Assembly (NCBI RefSeq): GCF_000012645.1 | Contig: NC_007577.1 | Coordinates: 1,116,001-1,180,000 of the forward strand | Length of the DNA: 64,000 nucleotides | DNA from: Prochlorococcus marinus str. MIT 9312 | GTDB lineage: Bacteria; Cyanobacteriota; Cyanobacteriia; PCC-6307; Cyanobiaceae | Direction of reading: 5' to 3' | In this document: positions 51,825 to 61,388 of the stretch, one piece after another | Numbering within the stretch: the stretch's first letter is position 1 | Layout of the letters: each line of letters begins with the position of its first letter | Made by a program: the position numbers and the translations under genes | Notes under the pieces: model-generated | Databases searched by the model: none | Seen by the model: the letters and a program-made list of their open reading frames with translations, nothing else | What the model was told of the DNA's origin: nothing

Positions 51825-52901
51825 ATGACGATCGCAGTTGGTAGCGCCCCACAAAGAGGATGGTTTGATGTCCTCGATGATTGGTTGAAGCGCGACCGCT
51901 TTGTATTTATTGGTTGGTCCGGACTACTACTTCTTCCTTGTGCATATCTTGCTATAGGTGGTTGGTTCGTCGGAACAACATTTGTTACCTCATGGTACAC
52001 ACATGGAGTTGCAAGCTCATACCTTGAAGGTTGTAACTTTTTAACAGCAGCTGTTAGTACCCCTGGTGATGCCATGGGACACAGTCTTCTATTTTTATGG
52101 GGTCCTGAAGCCCAAGGTAGTTTCGTTAGATGGCTACAACTTGGTGGTCTTTGGAACTTTGTCGCATTACATGGAGTATTTGGCCTTATTGGTTTTATGC
52201 TTCGTCAGTTTGAAATTGCTGGCCTTGTTGGAATAAGACCATACAACGCATTAGCTTTCTCAGCAGTAATTGCAGTTTTCACAAGTATTTTCCTTATTTA
52301 TCCCTTAGGACAGCATAGTTGGTTCTTCGCACCTTCATTTGGTGTTGCAGCAATCTTCCGTTATATTCTGTTCATTCAAGGTTTTCATAATATTACTTTA
52401 AATCCCTTCCACATGATGGGAGTAGCTGGAATTCTTGGTGGTGCTCTACTTTGCGCTATTCATGGAGCTACAGTACAAAATACTTTGTATGAAGATACAA
52501 GTATTTACACAGATGGTAAGGTTCAAAGTTCAACATTTAGAGCTTTTGACCCTACACAAGAAGAAGAAACTTATTCAATGATTACGGCGAATAGATTCTG
52601 GAGTCAAATCTTCGGTATCGCTTTCTCAAACAAGCGTTTCTTACACTTCTTGATGCTTTTTGTACCTGTTATGGGTATGTGGACATCTTCAATTGGTATA
52701 GTCGGCTTAGCACTAAACCTAAGGGCTTATGATTTCGTAAGCCAAGAGATACGTGCTGCAGAAGATCCTGAATTTGAAACTTTCTATACAAAAAATATAC
52801 TTTTGAACGAAGGTATGCGAGCATGGATGTCTTCTGTGGATCAACCACACGAAAATTTTGTATTCCCTGAGGAGGTTCTTCCACGTGGAAACGCCCTTTA
52901 A
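51825..52901 (+). CDS. psbD: Photosystem II D2 protein
   Basis: 358 residues from ATG 51825: [20 protein letters not shown], five membrane helices, [20 protein letters not shown] with ligand residues and [20 protein letters not shown]. Ends [10 protein letters not shown]. Heart of photosystem II, binding P680 chlorophylls, pheophytin and QA. A TTG frame extension upstream (51783) is not used. It overlaps psbC by 17 bases. Confidence 0.98.
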   Translation: MTIAVGSAPQRGWFDVLDDWLKRDRFVFIGWSGLLLLPCAYLAIGGWFVGTTFVTSWYTHGVASSYLEGCNFLTAAVSTPGDAMGHSLLFLWGPEAQGSFVRWLQLGGLWNFVALHGVFGLIGFMLRQFEIAGLVGIRPYNALAFSAVIAVFTSIFLIYPLGQHSWFFAPSFGVAAIFRYILFIQGFHNITLNPFHMMGVAGILGGALLCAIHGATVQNTLYEDTSIYTDGKVQSSTFRAFDPTQEEETYSMITANRFWSQIFGIAFSNKRFLHFLMLFVPVMGMWTSSIGIVGLALNLRAYDFVSQEIRAAEDPEFETFYTKNILLNEGMRAWMSSVDQPHENFVFPEEVLPRGNAL

Positions 52902-54267
52902 TAATTTATTAAGAGCTCCAAACCAAAGTATTGAAGAGACTGGTTATGCCTGGTATGTAGGTAACGCTAGACTAATCAATTTATCTGGACGTTTATTAGG
53001 AGCTCACATCGCTCACGCTGGACTTATAGTCTTCTGGGCAGGAGCAATGATGCTTTTTGAGGTTAATCATTTTACTTTTGATAAACCAATGTGGGAGCAA
53101 GGTCTAATTTGTATGCCACACGTAGCAATGTTTGGTTATGGAATAGGACCTGGTGGTGAAGTTACTGATATCATGCCTTTCTTTCAGGCTGGCGTGGTTC
53201 ATTTAATAGCTTCTGCAGTGCTTGGCTTTGGTGGAATTTACCATTCATTAGCGGGTCCCGAGAAGCTTGAAGAAGCTTTCCCATTCTTCTCTACTGACTG
53301 GAGAGATAAAAATCAAATGACCAATATTCTTGGTTATCATTTGTGTGTTCTTGGTGTAGGTGCATTAGCATGGACTGTGAACTGGTGTTTCATTGGTGGT
53401 GCTTATGATACTTGGGCACCTGGTGGTGGTGAAGTCAGATTAGTCAATCCAACATTAGATCCAAGGGTTATTCTTGGTTATCTATTTAGATCTCCATGGG
53501 GAGGCGCTGGTTCTATAATCGGTGTTAACTCAATTGAAGATATTGTTGGTGGACATGTCTATGTGGGTGTAACTGCAATTATTGGAGGAATATTCCACAT
53601 TTTTACCAAACCTTTTGGATGGGCTAGAAGAGCATTCATCTGGAACGGTGAAGGTCTATTAAGTTACGCTCTTGGTGGAATTTGTGTAGCAAGTTTTATT
53701 GCATCAACATTCATCTGGTTTAACAATACTGCTTACCCATCTGAGTTCTATGGCCCTACAAACGCCGAAGCTTCACAGGCCCAAAGCTTTACTTTCCTAG
53801 TGAGAGATCAAAGAATTGGAGCTAATGTAGGTACAACAATGGGACCAACAGGTTTAGGTAAGTATCTCATGAGATCTCCTACAGGTGAAATTATATTTGG
53901 TGGTGAAACAATGAGATTTTGGGATTTCAGAGGTCCATGGTTAGAGCCTTTAAGAGGGCCAAACGGATTGAGCCTTGAGAAAATCCAAAATGATATTCAG
54001 CCTTGGCAAGTCAGAAGAGCTGCTGAATATATGACTCATGCTCCTAATGCTTCTATCAACTCTGTTGGTGGAATCATTACTGAGCCTAATGCTGTTAACT
54101 TCGTTAATTTAAGACAATGGTTAGCTGCAGCTCAATTCTTCCTAGGATGGTTTACATTCATCGGTCATCTTTGGCATGCAGGACGTGCTAGAGCTGCCGC
54201 TGCTGGTTTCGAAAAAGGAATCGACAGAAAGAGTGAACCAGCTCTAGAAATGCCAGATTTAGATTAA
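52885..54267 (+). CDS. psbC: Photosystem II CP43 protein
   Basis: 460 residues from GTG 52885, with ribosome site GAGGAGG nine bases upstream inside psb[13 protein letters not shown], six membrane helices with many His ([20 protein letters not shown]), the lumenal loop [20 protein letters not shown] with the Arg near the manganese cluster, and [20 protein letters not shown] at the end. The inner antenna of photosystem II. The 17-base overlap with psbD is standard for cyanobacteria and chloroplasts. Confidence 0.98.
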   Translation: METPFNNLLRAPNQSIEETGYAWYVGNARLINLSGRLLGAHIAHAGLIVFWAGAMMLFEVNHFTFDKPMWEQGLICMPHVAMFGYGIGPGGEVTDIMPFFQAGVVHLIASAVLGFGGIYHSLAGPEKLEEAFPFFSTDWRDKNQMTNILGYHLCVLGVGALAWTVNWCFIGGAYDTWAPGGGEVRLVNPTLDPRVILGYLFRSPWGGAGSIIGVNSIEDIVGGHVYVGVTAIIGGIFHIFTKPFGWARRAFIWNGEGLLSYALGGICVASFIASTFIWFNNTAYPSEFYGPTNAEASQAQSFTFLVRDQRIGANVGTTMGPTGLGKYLMRSPTGEIIFGGETMRFWDFRGPWLEPLRGPNGLSLEKIQNDIQPWQVRRAAEYMTHAPNASINSVGGIITEPNAVNFVNLRQWLAAAQFFLGWFTFIGHLWHAGRARAAAAGFEKGIDRKSEPALEMPDLD

Positions 54268-54282
54268 TTTCTATTTCATATA

Positions 54283-54318
54283 AAAAAAAGCCCTATCAAA
54301 AGATAGGGTTTTTTTTTT
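54283..54318. terminator. Bidirectional terminator of psbDC and maf
   Basis: CCCTATC-AAAA-GATAGGG followed by ten T on the plus strand and preceded by eight A (T on the minus strand). It serves psbC and the convergent maf gene. Confidence 0.92.
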
Positions 54319-54319
54319 G

Positions 54320-54940
54320 TTATATTTTTTGTTTAAGTAAATTTTTTCTGAGCCATGGCAAACTTAACCCCATTACATTACTGAAACAACCCTCTATTTT
54401 TTCTATATATTTACCACCTATTCCTTCCAAAGCAAATCCTCCGGCACAATATAAAGGTTCATTCGTATCTATATAAGTCTTGATTTCCCAATCTTCCAAC
54501 TTGGAAAAATAAACTCTTGAACTTACTGTTTTTTTAATTGTATCAGTGATTTTAAAAATATTTGAAGTAGAATCAAAATTTCCAATTATTAAAGTATGAC
54601 CAGTATGTAAAAATCCAAATTCTCCAGACATTTTTTTCCATCTAATAAATGCCTCTGCTTTGTCAGAAGGTTTTCCATAGGCTTCTCCTTTAAATTCAAA
54701 AATTGAATCACATCCAAGGATTCCCAAAGGACCATAATTAATCTCTTCGGGCAATGATATTTTTTTTATACTTTTAGATAAACTATTAGCCTTTTGAAAA
54801 GATAATTCCAAAGCTAAATTAAATATATTCTTTTCTTTTATTGAAGTTTCATCAAAATTACTTGAGATTTGAATAAATTCAATTTGACAATTTTCAAGTA
54901 ATTTCTTTCTAGATTGAGAAGCAGAGGCTAGAATTAACAC
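54320..54940 (-). CDS. maf: Maf-family nucleoside triphosphate pyrophosphatase
   Basis: 206 residues from GTG 54940. [17 protein letters not shown], then [12 protein letters not shown] and [20 protein letters not shown] with the catalytic Asp, and [20 protein letters not shown]. Maf proteins hydrolyse non-canonical or TTP/UTP nucleotides. The start codon is GTG; no ATG fits. It diverges from cobQ. Confidence 0.93.
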   Translation of the reverse strand: MLILASASQSRKKLLENCQIEFIQISSNFDETSIKEKNIFNLALELSFQKANSLSKSIKKISLPEEINYGPLGILGCDSIFEFKGEAYGKPSDKAEAFIRWKKMSGEFGFLHTGHTLIIGNFDSTSNIFKITDTIKKTVSSRVYFSKLEDWEIKTYIDTNEPLYCAGGFALEGIGGKYIEKIEGCFSNVMGLSLPWLRKNLLKQKI

Positions 54941-55008
54941 AAATTTTTTTTATCAAATTATAATTCAATTTACAAATTAATAAATTTCAAAATTAATATA
55001 AATTACGA

Positions 55009-56538
55009 ATGTATTTAGAAGAGAAATTACATAAAATAAAGAAACCAATAATGGTCCTAGGTACTTCTAGTGGAGCAGGAAAATCATTAACGGTTACAGC
55101 TATTTGCAGGATTCTTAAAAATTTAGCTGAACAGCCAATACCTTTTAAAGGACAAAACATGAGTAACAATGCATGGGTTGACTGGGAAGGGGGAGAGATG
55201 GCATATTCACAAGCACTTCAGGCCTTCGCTTGTGGTGTCAATCCTTCTTCAGAAATGAACCCCATTTTATTAAAACCACAAGGCAATTCAGTAAGCGAGG
55301 TAATTCACCTTGGCAAAAGTATAGGGACCACAAGCGCGAAAAATTACTACCAAGATTGGTTTATTCCCGGATGGGAAGTAATTAAAAAAAGTTTAAACTC
55401 TATTTATAAAAAAAATCCAAATTGTCGTTTAATTATAGAAGGGGCTGGCAGTCCAGTAGAAATGAATTTAAAACATAGAGACCTTACTAATTTAAAAATT
55501 GCAAAGTATTTAAAGGCAAATTGCATTTTAGTTACTGATATTGAAAGGGGAGGAGTATTTGCACAAATAATTGGAACCCTTGAATTAATGAAACCTGAAG
55601 AAAAAAAACTTATAAAGGGAATTATAATAAATAGATTCAGAGGAGACCTTTCATTATTTGAAGAAGGGAAAAAATGGATAGAAGAAAAAACTCAAATACC
55701 TGTTATTGGAATTGTTCCATGGCTAAATGATTCATTCCCTCCAGAAGATTCTTTAGATTTATTAGAAAATAAATCTCGTTTCACAAATGCTGAGATCAAA
55801 GTTGGAATTATAAAATTACCATCTATAAGTAACTTCTCAGATTTTGATCCATTAGAAAATGAAGAATCAATATTAATTGAATGGATTAGAGAATCGCAAA
55901 ACCTTAAGAAGTATGACTTTATTATTCTGCCTGGTAGTAAACAAACTATTAAAGATCAAATGTTTCTTGAAAAGACTGGTTTATCTCATGATTTGAGGGA
56001 ATATTCAAATAATAAGGGTCACATTATTGGGATCTGTGGAGGTTTACAAATGTTAGGCACATTTCTTGAAGATCCTTTTTTAAAAGAGGGCTCGAAAACT
56101 TTCTCAGAACAAAAAATTAAAGGCATTGGATTACTGCCATTAAGAACCACTTTCTTTGAAGAAAAATTAACCCGTCAAATCAGTTCCGAATCTTTATGGC
56201 CATGCCAATCTAAAATTAATGGTTTTGAAATTCACAATGGCCAGACCGAATTAGATAATACTCAAAACTCATTAAAGATTAACCCTATCTTCAAAGACTT
56301 AAATTTAGGTTGGTACAAAGAAAATAAAGAAGGTGGGACAATTGCAGGTACATACATTCACGGGATCTTTGAAAATGATATTTGGAGAGATCAATATATA
56401 AATTTGATAAGAATGAACAAGAAATTGCCAGCATTAAAAAAAAGAACAAGCTCTTATAAAAACAAGAGAGAAAAAATAATTGAAAATCTAGCAAATGAAT
56501 TTAATAAGCATTTAAACCTCTCATCATTATTAAATTGA
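55009..56538 (+). CDS. cobQ: Adenosylcobyric acid synthase (glutamine-hydrolysing)
   Basis: 509 residues. GTSSGAGKSLTVTAICRILK is the ATP site, KGQNMSNNAWVDWEGGEMAY and ADCILVTDIERGG-like CILVTDIERGGVFAQIIGTL follow. The glutamine amidotransferase domain has IIGICGGLQMLGTFL with the nucleophile Cys and GTYIHGIF with His. It amidates cobyrinic acid side chains in B12 synthesis. Its TGA overlaps the TTG of the ferredoxin gene by four bases. Confidence 0.95.
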   Translation: MYLEEKLHKIKKPIMVLGTSSGAGKSLTVTAICRILKNLAEQPIPFKGQNMSNNAWVDWEGGEMAYSQALQAFACGVNPSSEMNPILLKPQGNSVSEVIHLGKSIGTTSAKNYYQDWFIPGWEVIKKSLNSIYKKNPNCRLIIEGAGSPVEMNLKHRDLTNLKIAKYLKANCILVTDIERGGVFAQIIGTLELMKPEEKKLIKGIIINRFRGDLSLFEEGKKWIEEKTQIPVIGIVPWLNDSFPPEDSLDLLENKSRFTNAEIKVGIIKLPSISNFSDFDPLENEESILIEWIRESQNLKKYDFIILPGSKQTIKDQMFLEKTGLSHDLREYSNNKGHIIGICGGLQMLGTFLEDPFLKEGSKTFSEQKIKGIGLLPLRTTFFEEKLTRQISSESLWPCQSKINGFEIHNGQTELDNTQNSLKINPIFKDLNLGWYKENKEGGTIAGTYIHGIFENDIWRDQYINLIRMNKKLPALKKRTSSYKNKREKIIENLANEFNKHLNLSSLLN

Positions 56539-56786
56539 AAAATTCAAAAATTAAAATTATTTGGCCAAATAATATTGAAACATATGTTTCTGAAGGGGAA
56601 GATTGGTTCTCTACTGCAAAAAAAGCAGGTTTAGAAATTCCAACTGGCTGCTTAACAGGAAGTTGCGGAGCTTGTGAAATAGATGTTAATGGAGAAACTA
56701 TAAGAGCTTGCATAAGCAATATTGAAAGTAAAAAAAGATCTCCATTAAAAATTTCTCTGACTACAGACCCGTTCTGGGAAGACTAA
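56535..56786 (+). CDS. Small plant-type [2Fe-2S] ferredoxin
   Basis: 83 residues from TTG 56535 (ATTGA overlap with cobQ). The binding motif CLTGSCGACEIDVNG gives Cys39, Cys44 and Cys47; Cys59 is in RACIS. It is shorter than photosynthetic PetF and its last third differs (KKRSPLKISLTTDPFWED). Coupling to cobQ suggests it may supply electrons in cobalamin or another reductive step, by inference. Confidence 0.85.
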   Translation: MKNSKIKIIWPNNIETYVSEGEDWFSTAKKAGLEIPTGCLTGSCGACEIDVNGETIRACISNIESKKRSPLKISLTTDPFWED

Positions 56787-56879
56787 ATCTTCTGTTAATT
56801 CAACAAAAAAATTTAATTTAATTCCAGTCCCTAAGTTAGTTTTCTATCTTTAACCTAGCACTATTTGTATTAATAGAAG

Positions 56880-57110
56880 AAAAGGGTGTTAGTGGGATGT
56901 TCCTAGTTTGTCCAGTAAAGAAAGTATTTGTCATGTAAAAAAGAAATATTTATCAAAGACCCTGACACCATCAGATTATTTGTCATAAGTTTTGGGTGTA
57001 CTGACTTAGAGAAACCACTGATTTTCACTGTAAAAAAAGTGATTTTGGACAACCTGAATATCCCTGACTAAGTTTTGTCCGTTTAGAAATCAGGAGAGGG
57101 TTAAATTCTT
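56880..57110. other. Repeat-rich non-coding region of unknown role
   Basis: Part of a 968-base gene-free stretch (56787-57754). No frame is open. It has two TATTTGTCAT copies (near 56925 and 56978), TTTGTCC at about 56908 and 57074, its complement GGACAA at about 57047, and CCCTGAC twice (about 56960 and 57062). GGACAA and the second TTGTCC can form a stem over about 30 bases. Base composition is less AT-rich than usual spacers here. Confidence 0.45.
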
Positions 57111-57248
57111 TCTTAAGCAGTATAGGCAGATATTAGACTATTTATGACTTATTTTTGATTCATTTCAATGTATATTCCACCAAAACATTATTGGTATGAG
57201 TAGGAAACACTTTGAACGATATAGGAAAGTTAATAAAAGTAGTAAGTT

Positions 57249-57340
57249 AAAAAAAAAAGGCCCCTATTTTTAGAGGCCTTTTTCTGGTTTTACCTAACCA
57301 AGTGTTTCCTTGTTCCCACTGCTTGAGTAAAACCACTCCT
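57249..57340 (-). ncRNA. yfr2: Yfr2-family RNA (cyano-1 type)
   Basis: Minus strand: stem GGTTTTAC / GTAAAACC (57334-57327 with 57293-57286) encloses a loop with GGGAACAAGGAAACACTTGG, the GGAAACA-bearing core of the Yfr2-5 family. A terminator follows (AAGGCCTCT, loop, AGGGGCCTT, then ten T). Total length about 90 bases, as expected for these abundant cyanobacterial RNAs. Target unknown here. An inverted copy of AGGAAACACTT lies at 57202-57212. Confidence 0.8.
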
Positions 57341-57446
57341 TCACACTTGTTTAAAATATTCCATATATTTCATTTCCGTGGAAGGGGCGCATGGAATGTT
57401 ACGTAACTGTCACATGTAGCAGTTATGTATTAAAGGATTTATGGCA

Positions 57447-57516
57447 ATAAAAAACACCCTAATTTAGAGAAAAGGGTGTTTAATTATCAGAAATTAGTGT
57501 GTGAGGAGTTTCTGAT
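57447..57516 (-). ncRNA. yfr1: Yfr1 small RNA
   Basis: Minus strand: ATCAGAAA and TTTCTGAT bracket the invariant single-stranded motif ACTCCTCACAC (57509-57499). The 3' terminator AACACCCT, loop, AGGGTGTT, TTTTTT (57480-57448) follows. This is the defining layout of Yfr1, which base-pairs with mRNAs of outer-membrane proteins. A TTATAT box just upstream (about 57517-57523) is a fitting -10 element. Confidence 0.92.
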
Positions 57517-57754
57517 TTATATAACCTAATGGAACAAGGGTACAAATATCTAAAGTATTAATTACTAATAATATTTTTGTTAATAGTTTCTAATCTATAT
57601 AATCTATGAATGATTAATCCCTCTTGCAGGATTTAATAAATTCATCATTGATATAAAGAGAAATAGTAAAAAAGAACCTGTTTAATGCAACTGTATTAAG
57701 GACTAGAGAATCTTCTTCTTATTCTCCTAATCAAAAAGAAGATTTGAGATCTTA

Positions 57755-57839
57755 CGGAGAGGGTGGGATTCGAACCCACGAATAGTTGCCTATTAAACGA
57801 TTTCGAGTCGTTCGCTTTCGACCTCTCAGCCACCTCTCC
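57755..57839 (-). tRNA. tRNA-Ser (anticodon CGA)
   Basis: 85 bases. Acceptor stem GGAGAGG / CCTCTCC with discriminator G; D-arm TGGCTGAGAGGTC; anticodon stem AACGA-CTCGAAA-TCGTT with anticodon CGA, which reads UCG; a long variable arm typical of Ser; T-arm GTGGGTTCGAATCCCAC. CCA is not encoded. Confidence 0.96.
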
Positions 57840-57900
57840 ACCTTCTTATAAGTATGCACATAATTAAAAATAAAATATAATCTATCTAATTATCTTAATT

Positions 57901-58932
57901 TTAATCCCAACCTGCATCTTTCATCAATTTTATTGCTATAGAATTTTTTGCCCCAAGGTCTTCTATAGTTACCTTATCAGGAATAAATTCTCCAAAGTCT
58001 TTGACAATTGGATTTTGATTAACCTCTTTTAATGGATGTTCAAAAGTTGGAGCAGCAAGGCCATTGCTTCCCTTTGGAGATGCCAAATATTCAAGGAGCT
58101 TAATAGCTTCATTTTTGTTTGTAGCGTATTTAGCTACACCACCAGCACTAATATTTAAATGTGCCGGATTAGGTGTGAGGACAGTTGTTCGTTTTGCATA
58201 TAAAGCATCTCTTCTTCCATTTACACCAGCTAGCATTCTTGCAACATAGTAATGATTTACAATACCAACACCACACTTTCTTTTAGAAACTGCTCTTACT
58301 ATAGAAATATCTCCCGGGAAAAATGGTTGTGATACATTTGAAATCATCCCGTTAAGCCAATTTTTTGTGTCCTCTTCTCCCTTATTAATTATTTGATTCG
58401 CAACCAAAGATTGATTATAGGGACTTTTTCTATTCCTCAGACATACTTTTCCTTTTAAAGAAGGGTCGGCCAAATCAGTGTAATCATTAATCTTACTTAC
58501 ATCTACCACCTTTGGATTTGCGACCATAACTCTAACTCTTCTCGTTAATGCGTACCATTCCTTATTAGGATCTTTTAATCCAATAGGAACATCATTTTCT
58601 AAAGTGGGAGAATCAATTTTTTGTAGCAATCCTAATTTTGCAGCATTAGTAATTCTTGCCGCATCAACAAGCAAAATTAGATCGGCTTGAGAATTTTTTC
58701 CCTCTCGTTTTAACCTTTCGATTAAGGAGATACCAGCAGCTTCGATTAGTCTGACTTTTATACCAGTTTCCTCTGCAAATTTTTTATAAACACTTCTATC
58801 TGTGTTGTAATGTCTCCCTGAATAAACTTTGACTTCTTTTTCTGTCGAATTTGCAGGTATATTTAAATTAAATAAAAAGGAACAAGTCAAAGCTGAATAA
58901 AATATTTTTTTTAGGTTTTGCAATTTTTTCAA
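57901..58932 (-). CDS. futA: Iron(III) ABC transporter substrate-binding protein
   Basis: 343 residues from TTG 58932. A signal peptide (LKKIFYSALTCSFLFNLNIP) precedes EVKVYSGRHYNTDRSVYKKF, then ADLILLVDAARITNAAKLGL and KCGVGIVNHYYVARMLAGVN. The His/Tyr pair (SGRHY) and the Tyr pair (NHYYVAR) are the iron ligands of FutA/IdiA. It captures ferric iron in the periplasm. Divergent from the PiuC-like gene, so a shared iron-responsive promoter is likely (58933-59025). Confidence 0.93.
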   Translation of the reverse strand: MKKLQNLKKIFYSALTCSFLFNLNIPANSTEKEVKVYSGRHYNTDRSVYKKFAEETGIKVRLIEAAGISLIERLKREGKNSQADLILLVDAARITNAAKLGLLQKIDSPTLENDVPIGLKDPNKEWYALTRRVRVMVANPKVVDVSKINDYTDLADPSLKGKVCLRNRKSPYNQSLVANQIINKGEEDTKNWLNGMISNVSQPFFPGDISIVRAVSKRKCGVGIVNHYYVARMLAGVNGRRDALYAKRTTVLTPNPAHLNISAGGVAKYATNKNEAIKLLEYLASPKGSNGLAAPTFEHPLKEVNQNPIVKDFGEFIPDKVTIEDLGAKNSIAIKLMKDAGWD

Positions 58933-59025
58933 ATAGTATCTATGGTTACTTTATATATATTAAAAGAACAAGAATCCTAAAAGATATTTTCTATACACCA
59001 CCTTGTATCATTTTTTATAATCAAA

Positions 59026-59691
59026 ATGAATTTTTTAACTAACCAGCTTCTCATTCAAGAAGAAATAGAAGCATTAATTAAAAATTTAAACAAAGAAAAT
59101 ACTCTCTGGGAAGATGGAAAAAAAACTGCCGGCAGTCACGCCTCAATGGTAAAAAATAATTTGCAATTAAATAGAGAATCCGAAATATCTAAAAAACTCT
59201 CCCATTTAATCAAAAAGAAAATTCTTTCCAGCCCTCTAATAAAAAGCTTTGCCTTACCAAAAATAATTCATGGAATAATGTTTACGAAATCATTAAAAGA
59301 TATGCAATACGGTAGGCATATTGATAATCCATTTATGTCATCAGGACGTGCTGATTTATCTTTTACCATTTCTTTAACTGATAAAAATACATACGATGGG
59401 GGAGAACTCATTATTGAAGAGATGAATTCAGAAAAAGAATTCAAACTAAATGCAGGTGAGATAATTATTTATCCTAGTACTTACTTACATTCAGTTAAAG
59501 AGATTAAAAATGGAGAAAGATTAGTATGTGTAGGTTGGATTGAAAGTTATGTAAAATCAATCGAACAAAGAGAATATTTATTTGATCTGGATGCAGGTGC
59601 AAAAGGCTTATTAGCTAAAAATGGGAGGTCAGATGAATTGGATCTTATTTTCAAGTCTTATTCAAATCTTCTTAGGCTACTTGGTAACTAA
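59026..59691 (+). CDS. piuC: PKHD-type Fe(II)/2-oxoglutarate dioxygenase, PiuC-like
   Basis: 221 residues. The metal triad appears as HxD in DMQYGRHIDNPFM and His in IIIYPSTYLHSVKEI; the 2-oxoglutarate Arg is in GERLVCVGWIESYV. PLIKSFALPKIIHGIMFTKS and RADLSFTISLTDKNTYDGGE complete the YbiX/PiuC pattern. These enzymes are linked to iron-limited growth. It faces futA. Confidence 0.9.
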   Translation: MNFLTNQLLIQEEIEALIKNLNKENTLWEDGKKTAGSHASMVKNNLQLNRESEISKKLSHLIKKKILSSPLIKSFALPKIIHGIMFTKSLKDMQYGRHIDNPFMSSGRADLSFTISLTDKNTYDGGELIIEEMNSEKEFKLNAGEIIIYPSTYLHSVKEIKNGERLVCVGWIESYVKSIEQREYLFDLDAGAKGLLAKNGRSDELDLIFKSYSNLLRLLGN

Positions 59692-59763
59692 AGAATCATT
59701 TTATACACTAAATAGAAAATTGTTTAAAAAATATTTAAAATAAAAAATAATTAGAAATTTGGA

Positions 59764-59991
59764 ATGCCAAAAAAAAGTTCGATAGCATTATTCATTGCTG
59801 CTACTAGCGCATTGTCTATATCATCATCAGTTAATAGTGGGGAAAATGATATGGGGGGCCTAAAAGAATGGAATACAGACATGGACGTTAATGCAGATTT
59901 CATATTAGATGAAAAAGCACAAGAAATTGCAGATAAGGCACAAAAATCCAACGTTTGTATACCTATTGGGGAAGGAGAAAATTGTTGGTAA
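59764..59991 (+). CDS. 75-aa small secreted protein
   Basis: ATG 59764: MPKKSSIALFIAATSALSIS is a signal peptide; the mature part is acidic (ENDMGGLKEWNTDMDVNADF) and ends VCIPIGEGENCW with two Cys that can pair. Followed by a terminator shared with the porin gene. Function unknown. Confidence 0.65.
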   Translation: MPKKSSIALFIAATSALSISSSVNSGENDMGGLKEWNTDMDVNADFILDEKAQEIADKAQKSNVCIPIGEGENCW

Positions 59992-60015
59992 GTTAAACAA
60001 AAAATAATAATCAAA

Positions 60016-60042
60016 AAAAAACACCCTTAATGGGTGTTTTCT
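60016..60042. terminator. Bidirectional terminator
   Basis: AAACACCC-TTAAT-GGGTGTTT with T-runs in both orientations; between the small secreted protein and the porin gene. Confidence 0.85.
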
Positions 60043-60074
60043 AGTTCAATTTCAGCAATTGCTTAAAGTTGACT

Positions 60075-61388
60075 TTAGAACTTGAACGCTGTTGTTACAA
60101 CTGCTCCAAAAGTATCATCATCTGCTTGGAAAGAATCAGACCCGCCAAAGATTGCAGGAGTTATTGTCACAGAATCATTTTGTTTCCATGAATAATATAC
60201 TTCCCACAATAGTGGATCAACTTCATTAGTATCACCTCCGCCAGCAATAGAAGTAGCCTTTAATGGTTGAGTAAATGCAATTCCAATTCTGTCATCTGGC
60301 TGACGAATATCTTTCCAAGTCAACCCAACCATCCAGCTATCTGCCTCATCAACAGTTCCGGCAGCAGCATCATCCCAGACCTTTGTATCGTAACCAACAG
60401 AAATTTCAGGCATTGCAGTACCTGTTTCTTCTGGCATCCAATATGCTCTTGCGGCATATCCCATCGAATCTGTCGCGGTATTCTCACCTAATGCTGTTGC
60501 ATTATAAAGCTGAGATGTCCAGTTCTGAGCATTTGAAACAGTTAAAGATAAGTGATACCTAGGCTGGGTATATGCAATTTGAGTATCCCATTTGCTAACT
60601 GAATCGTCTTGGAAGAAACCACTATTGGCTGCATCAGCGTTTTTATCAACAACGTTCGATGCTATAGCAAAACCGTTATCGGCTTCATATTTTAAACCAA
60701 AACCAACGTCGGTACTAGCTCCAAAGTTACTATTTCCACCTAACTTAAAGGCTTTTAAAGCACCTGGTTTATAAATAGATGGAGTTACATACATGTAGTA
60801 GTTCTCAATCCTAGGACCTGCGAAAGCAGTAATGTTATCTCCTATAGGGAATGTATACCAAATCTTATCAACCCTAAATTCATCATTTGTATCTTTGGTA
60901 TGGATATGGTAACCAGCTGGTTTAGATGACCAAGCCCCACCATTTTCTCCAGCTTTTAAACGTACATAGAGGTTATCATCACCTGTAAAACTTGTATTTA
61001 AGTTCATTGTGTAGGTATAACCTGTCTGAACCGAATCAGATGGTTCATCTGTATTGAGACCATCCTCATTGTCATCAACATCATTGATACCTTCTATTGC
61101 ACCAATCCAAAAGATCGCCTTACCATCCATGGATGTTGTAGAAGAGAAAGCGCCTGCTTCAAAATCATTTTGTTTAGACTCAAGGCCATCAATACGGCCG
61201 TTTAGAGTTGCAATATCTTCACTAACTTCGTTAATGAATGTATTACTGTCAAGTTTTGAAGATTTTTTTTGGCTACGTCCGTAGCTATTCATTTCTTCTA
61301 AATTGACTACATCGGAAGCTTGAGCAGCAATTGGAGCTAATAAGCTCAAAGATGCCCCTGCCACCAACATTTGTTGGAAGAGTTTCAT
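60075..61388 (-). CDS. som: Outer-membrane porin (Som/OprB-like)
   Basis: 437 residues. Signal peptide MKLFQQMLVAGASLSLLAPI ending AQAS, then a helical stalk (VSEDIATLNGRIDGLESKQN) where larger porins have an SLH domain, then alternating beta strands to the C-terminal AVVTTAFKF with terminal Phe. It forms the main diffusion pore. GAGG lies just upstream of ATG 61388. Confidence 0.88.
   Translation of the reverse strand: MKLFQQMLVAGASLSLLAPIAAQASDVVNLEEMNSYGRSQKKSSKLDSNTFINEVSEDIATLNGRIDGLESKQNDFEAGAFSSTTSMDGKAIFWIGAIEGINDVDDNEDGLNTDEPSDSVQTGYTYTMNLNTSFTGDDNLYVRLKAGENGGAWSSKPAGYHIHTKDTNDEFRVDKIWYTFPIGDNITAFAGPRIENYYMYVTPSIYKPGALKAFKLGGNSNFGASTDVGFGLKYEADNGFAIASNVVDKNADAANSGFFQDDSVSKWDTQIAYTQPRYHLSLTVSNAQNWTSQLYNATALGENTATDSMGYAARAYWMPEETGTAMPEISVGYDTKVWDDAAAGTVDEADSWMVGLTWKDIRQPDDRIGIAFTQPLKATSIAGGGDTNEVDPLLWEVYYSWKQNDSVTITPAIFGGSDSFQADDDTFGAVVTTAFKF

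Noticed and set aside
52669-52884. 71-codon minus-strand frame
   Set aside because: Antisense shadow of psbD.
57197-57274. 25-codon plus-strand frame starting MSRKHFERYRK
   Set aside because: Runs through the terminator hairpin of the RNA locus, so coding is unlikely; the sequence is better explained by the GGAAACA element.
57720-57840. Possible integration site or island edge at tRNA-Ser
   Set aside because: No repeat of the tRNA 3' end and no integrase gene is visible nearby.
60267-60562. Two plus-strand frames inside the porin gene
   Set aside because: Antisense shadows of a gene with signal peptide and terminal Phe; no motif of their own.
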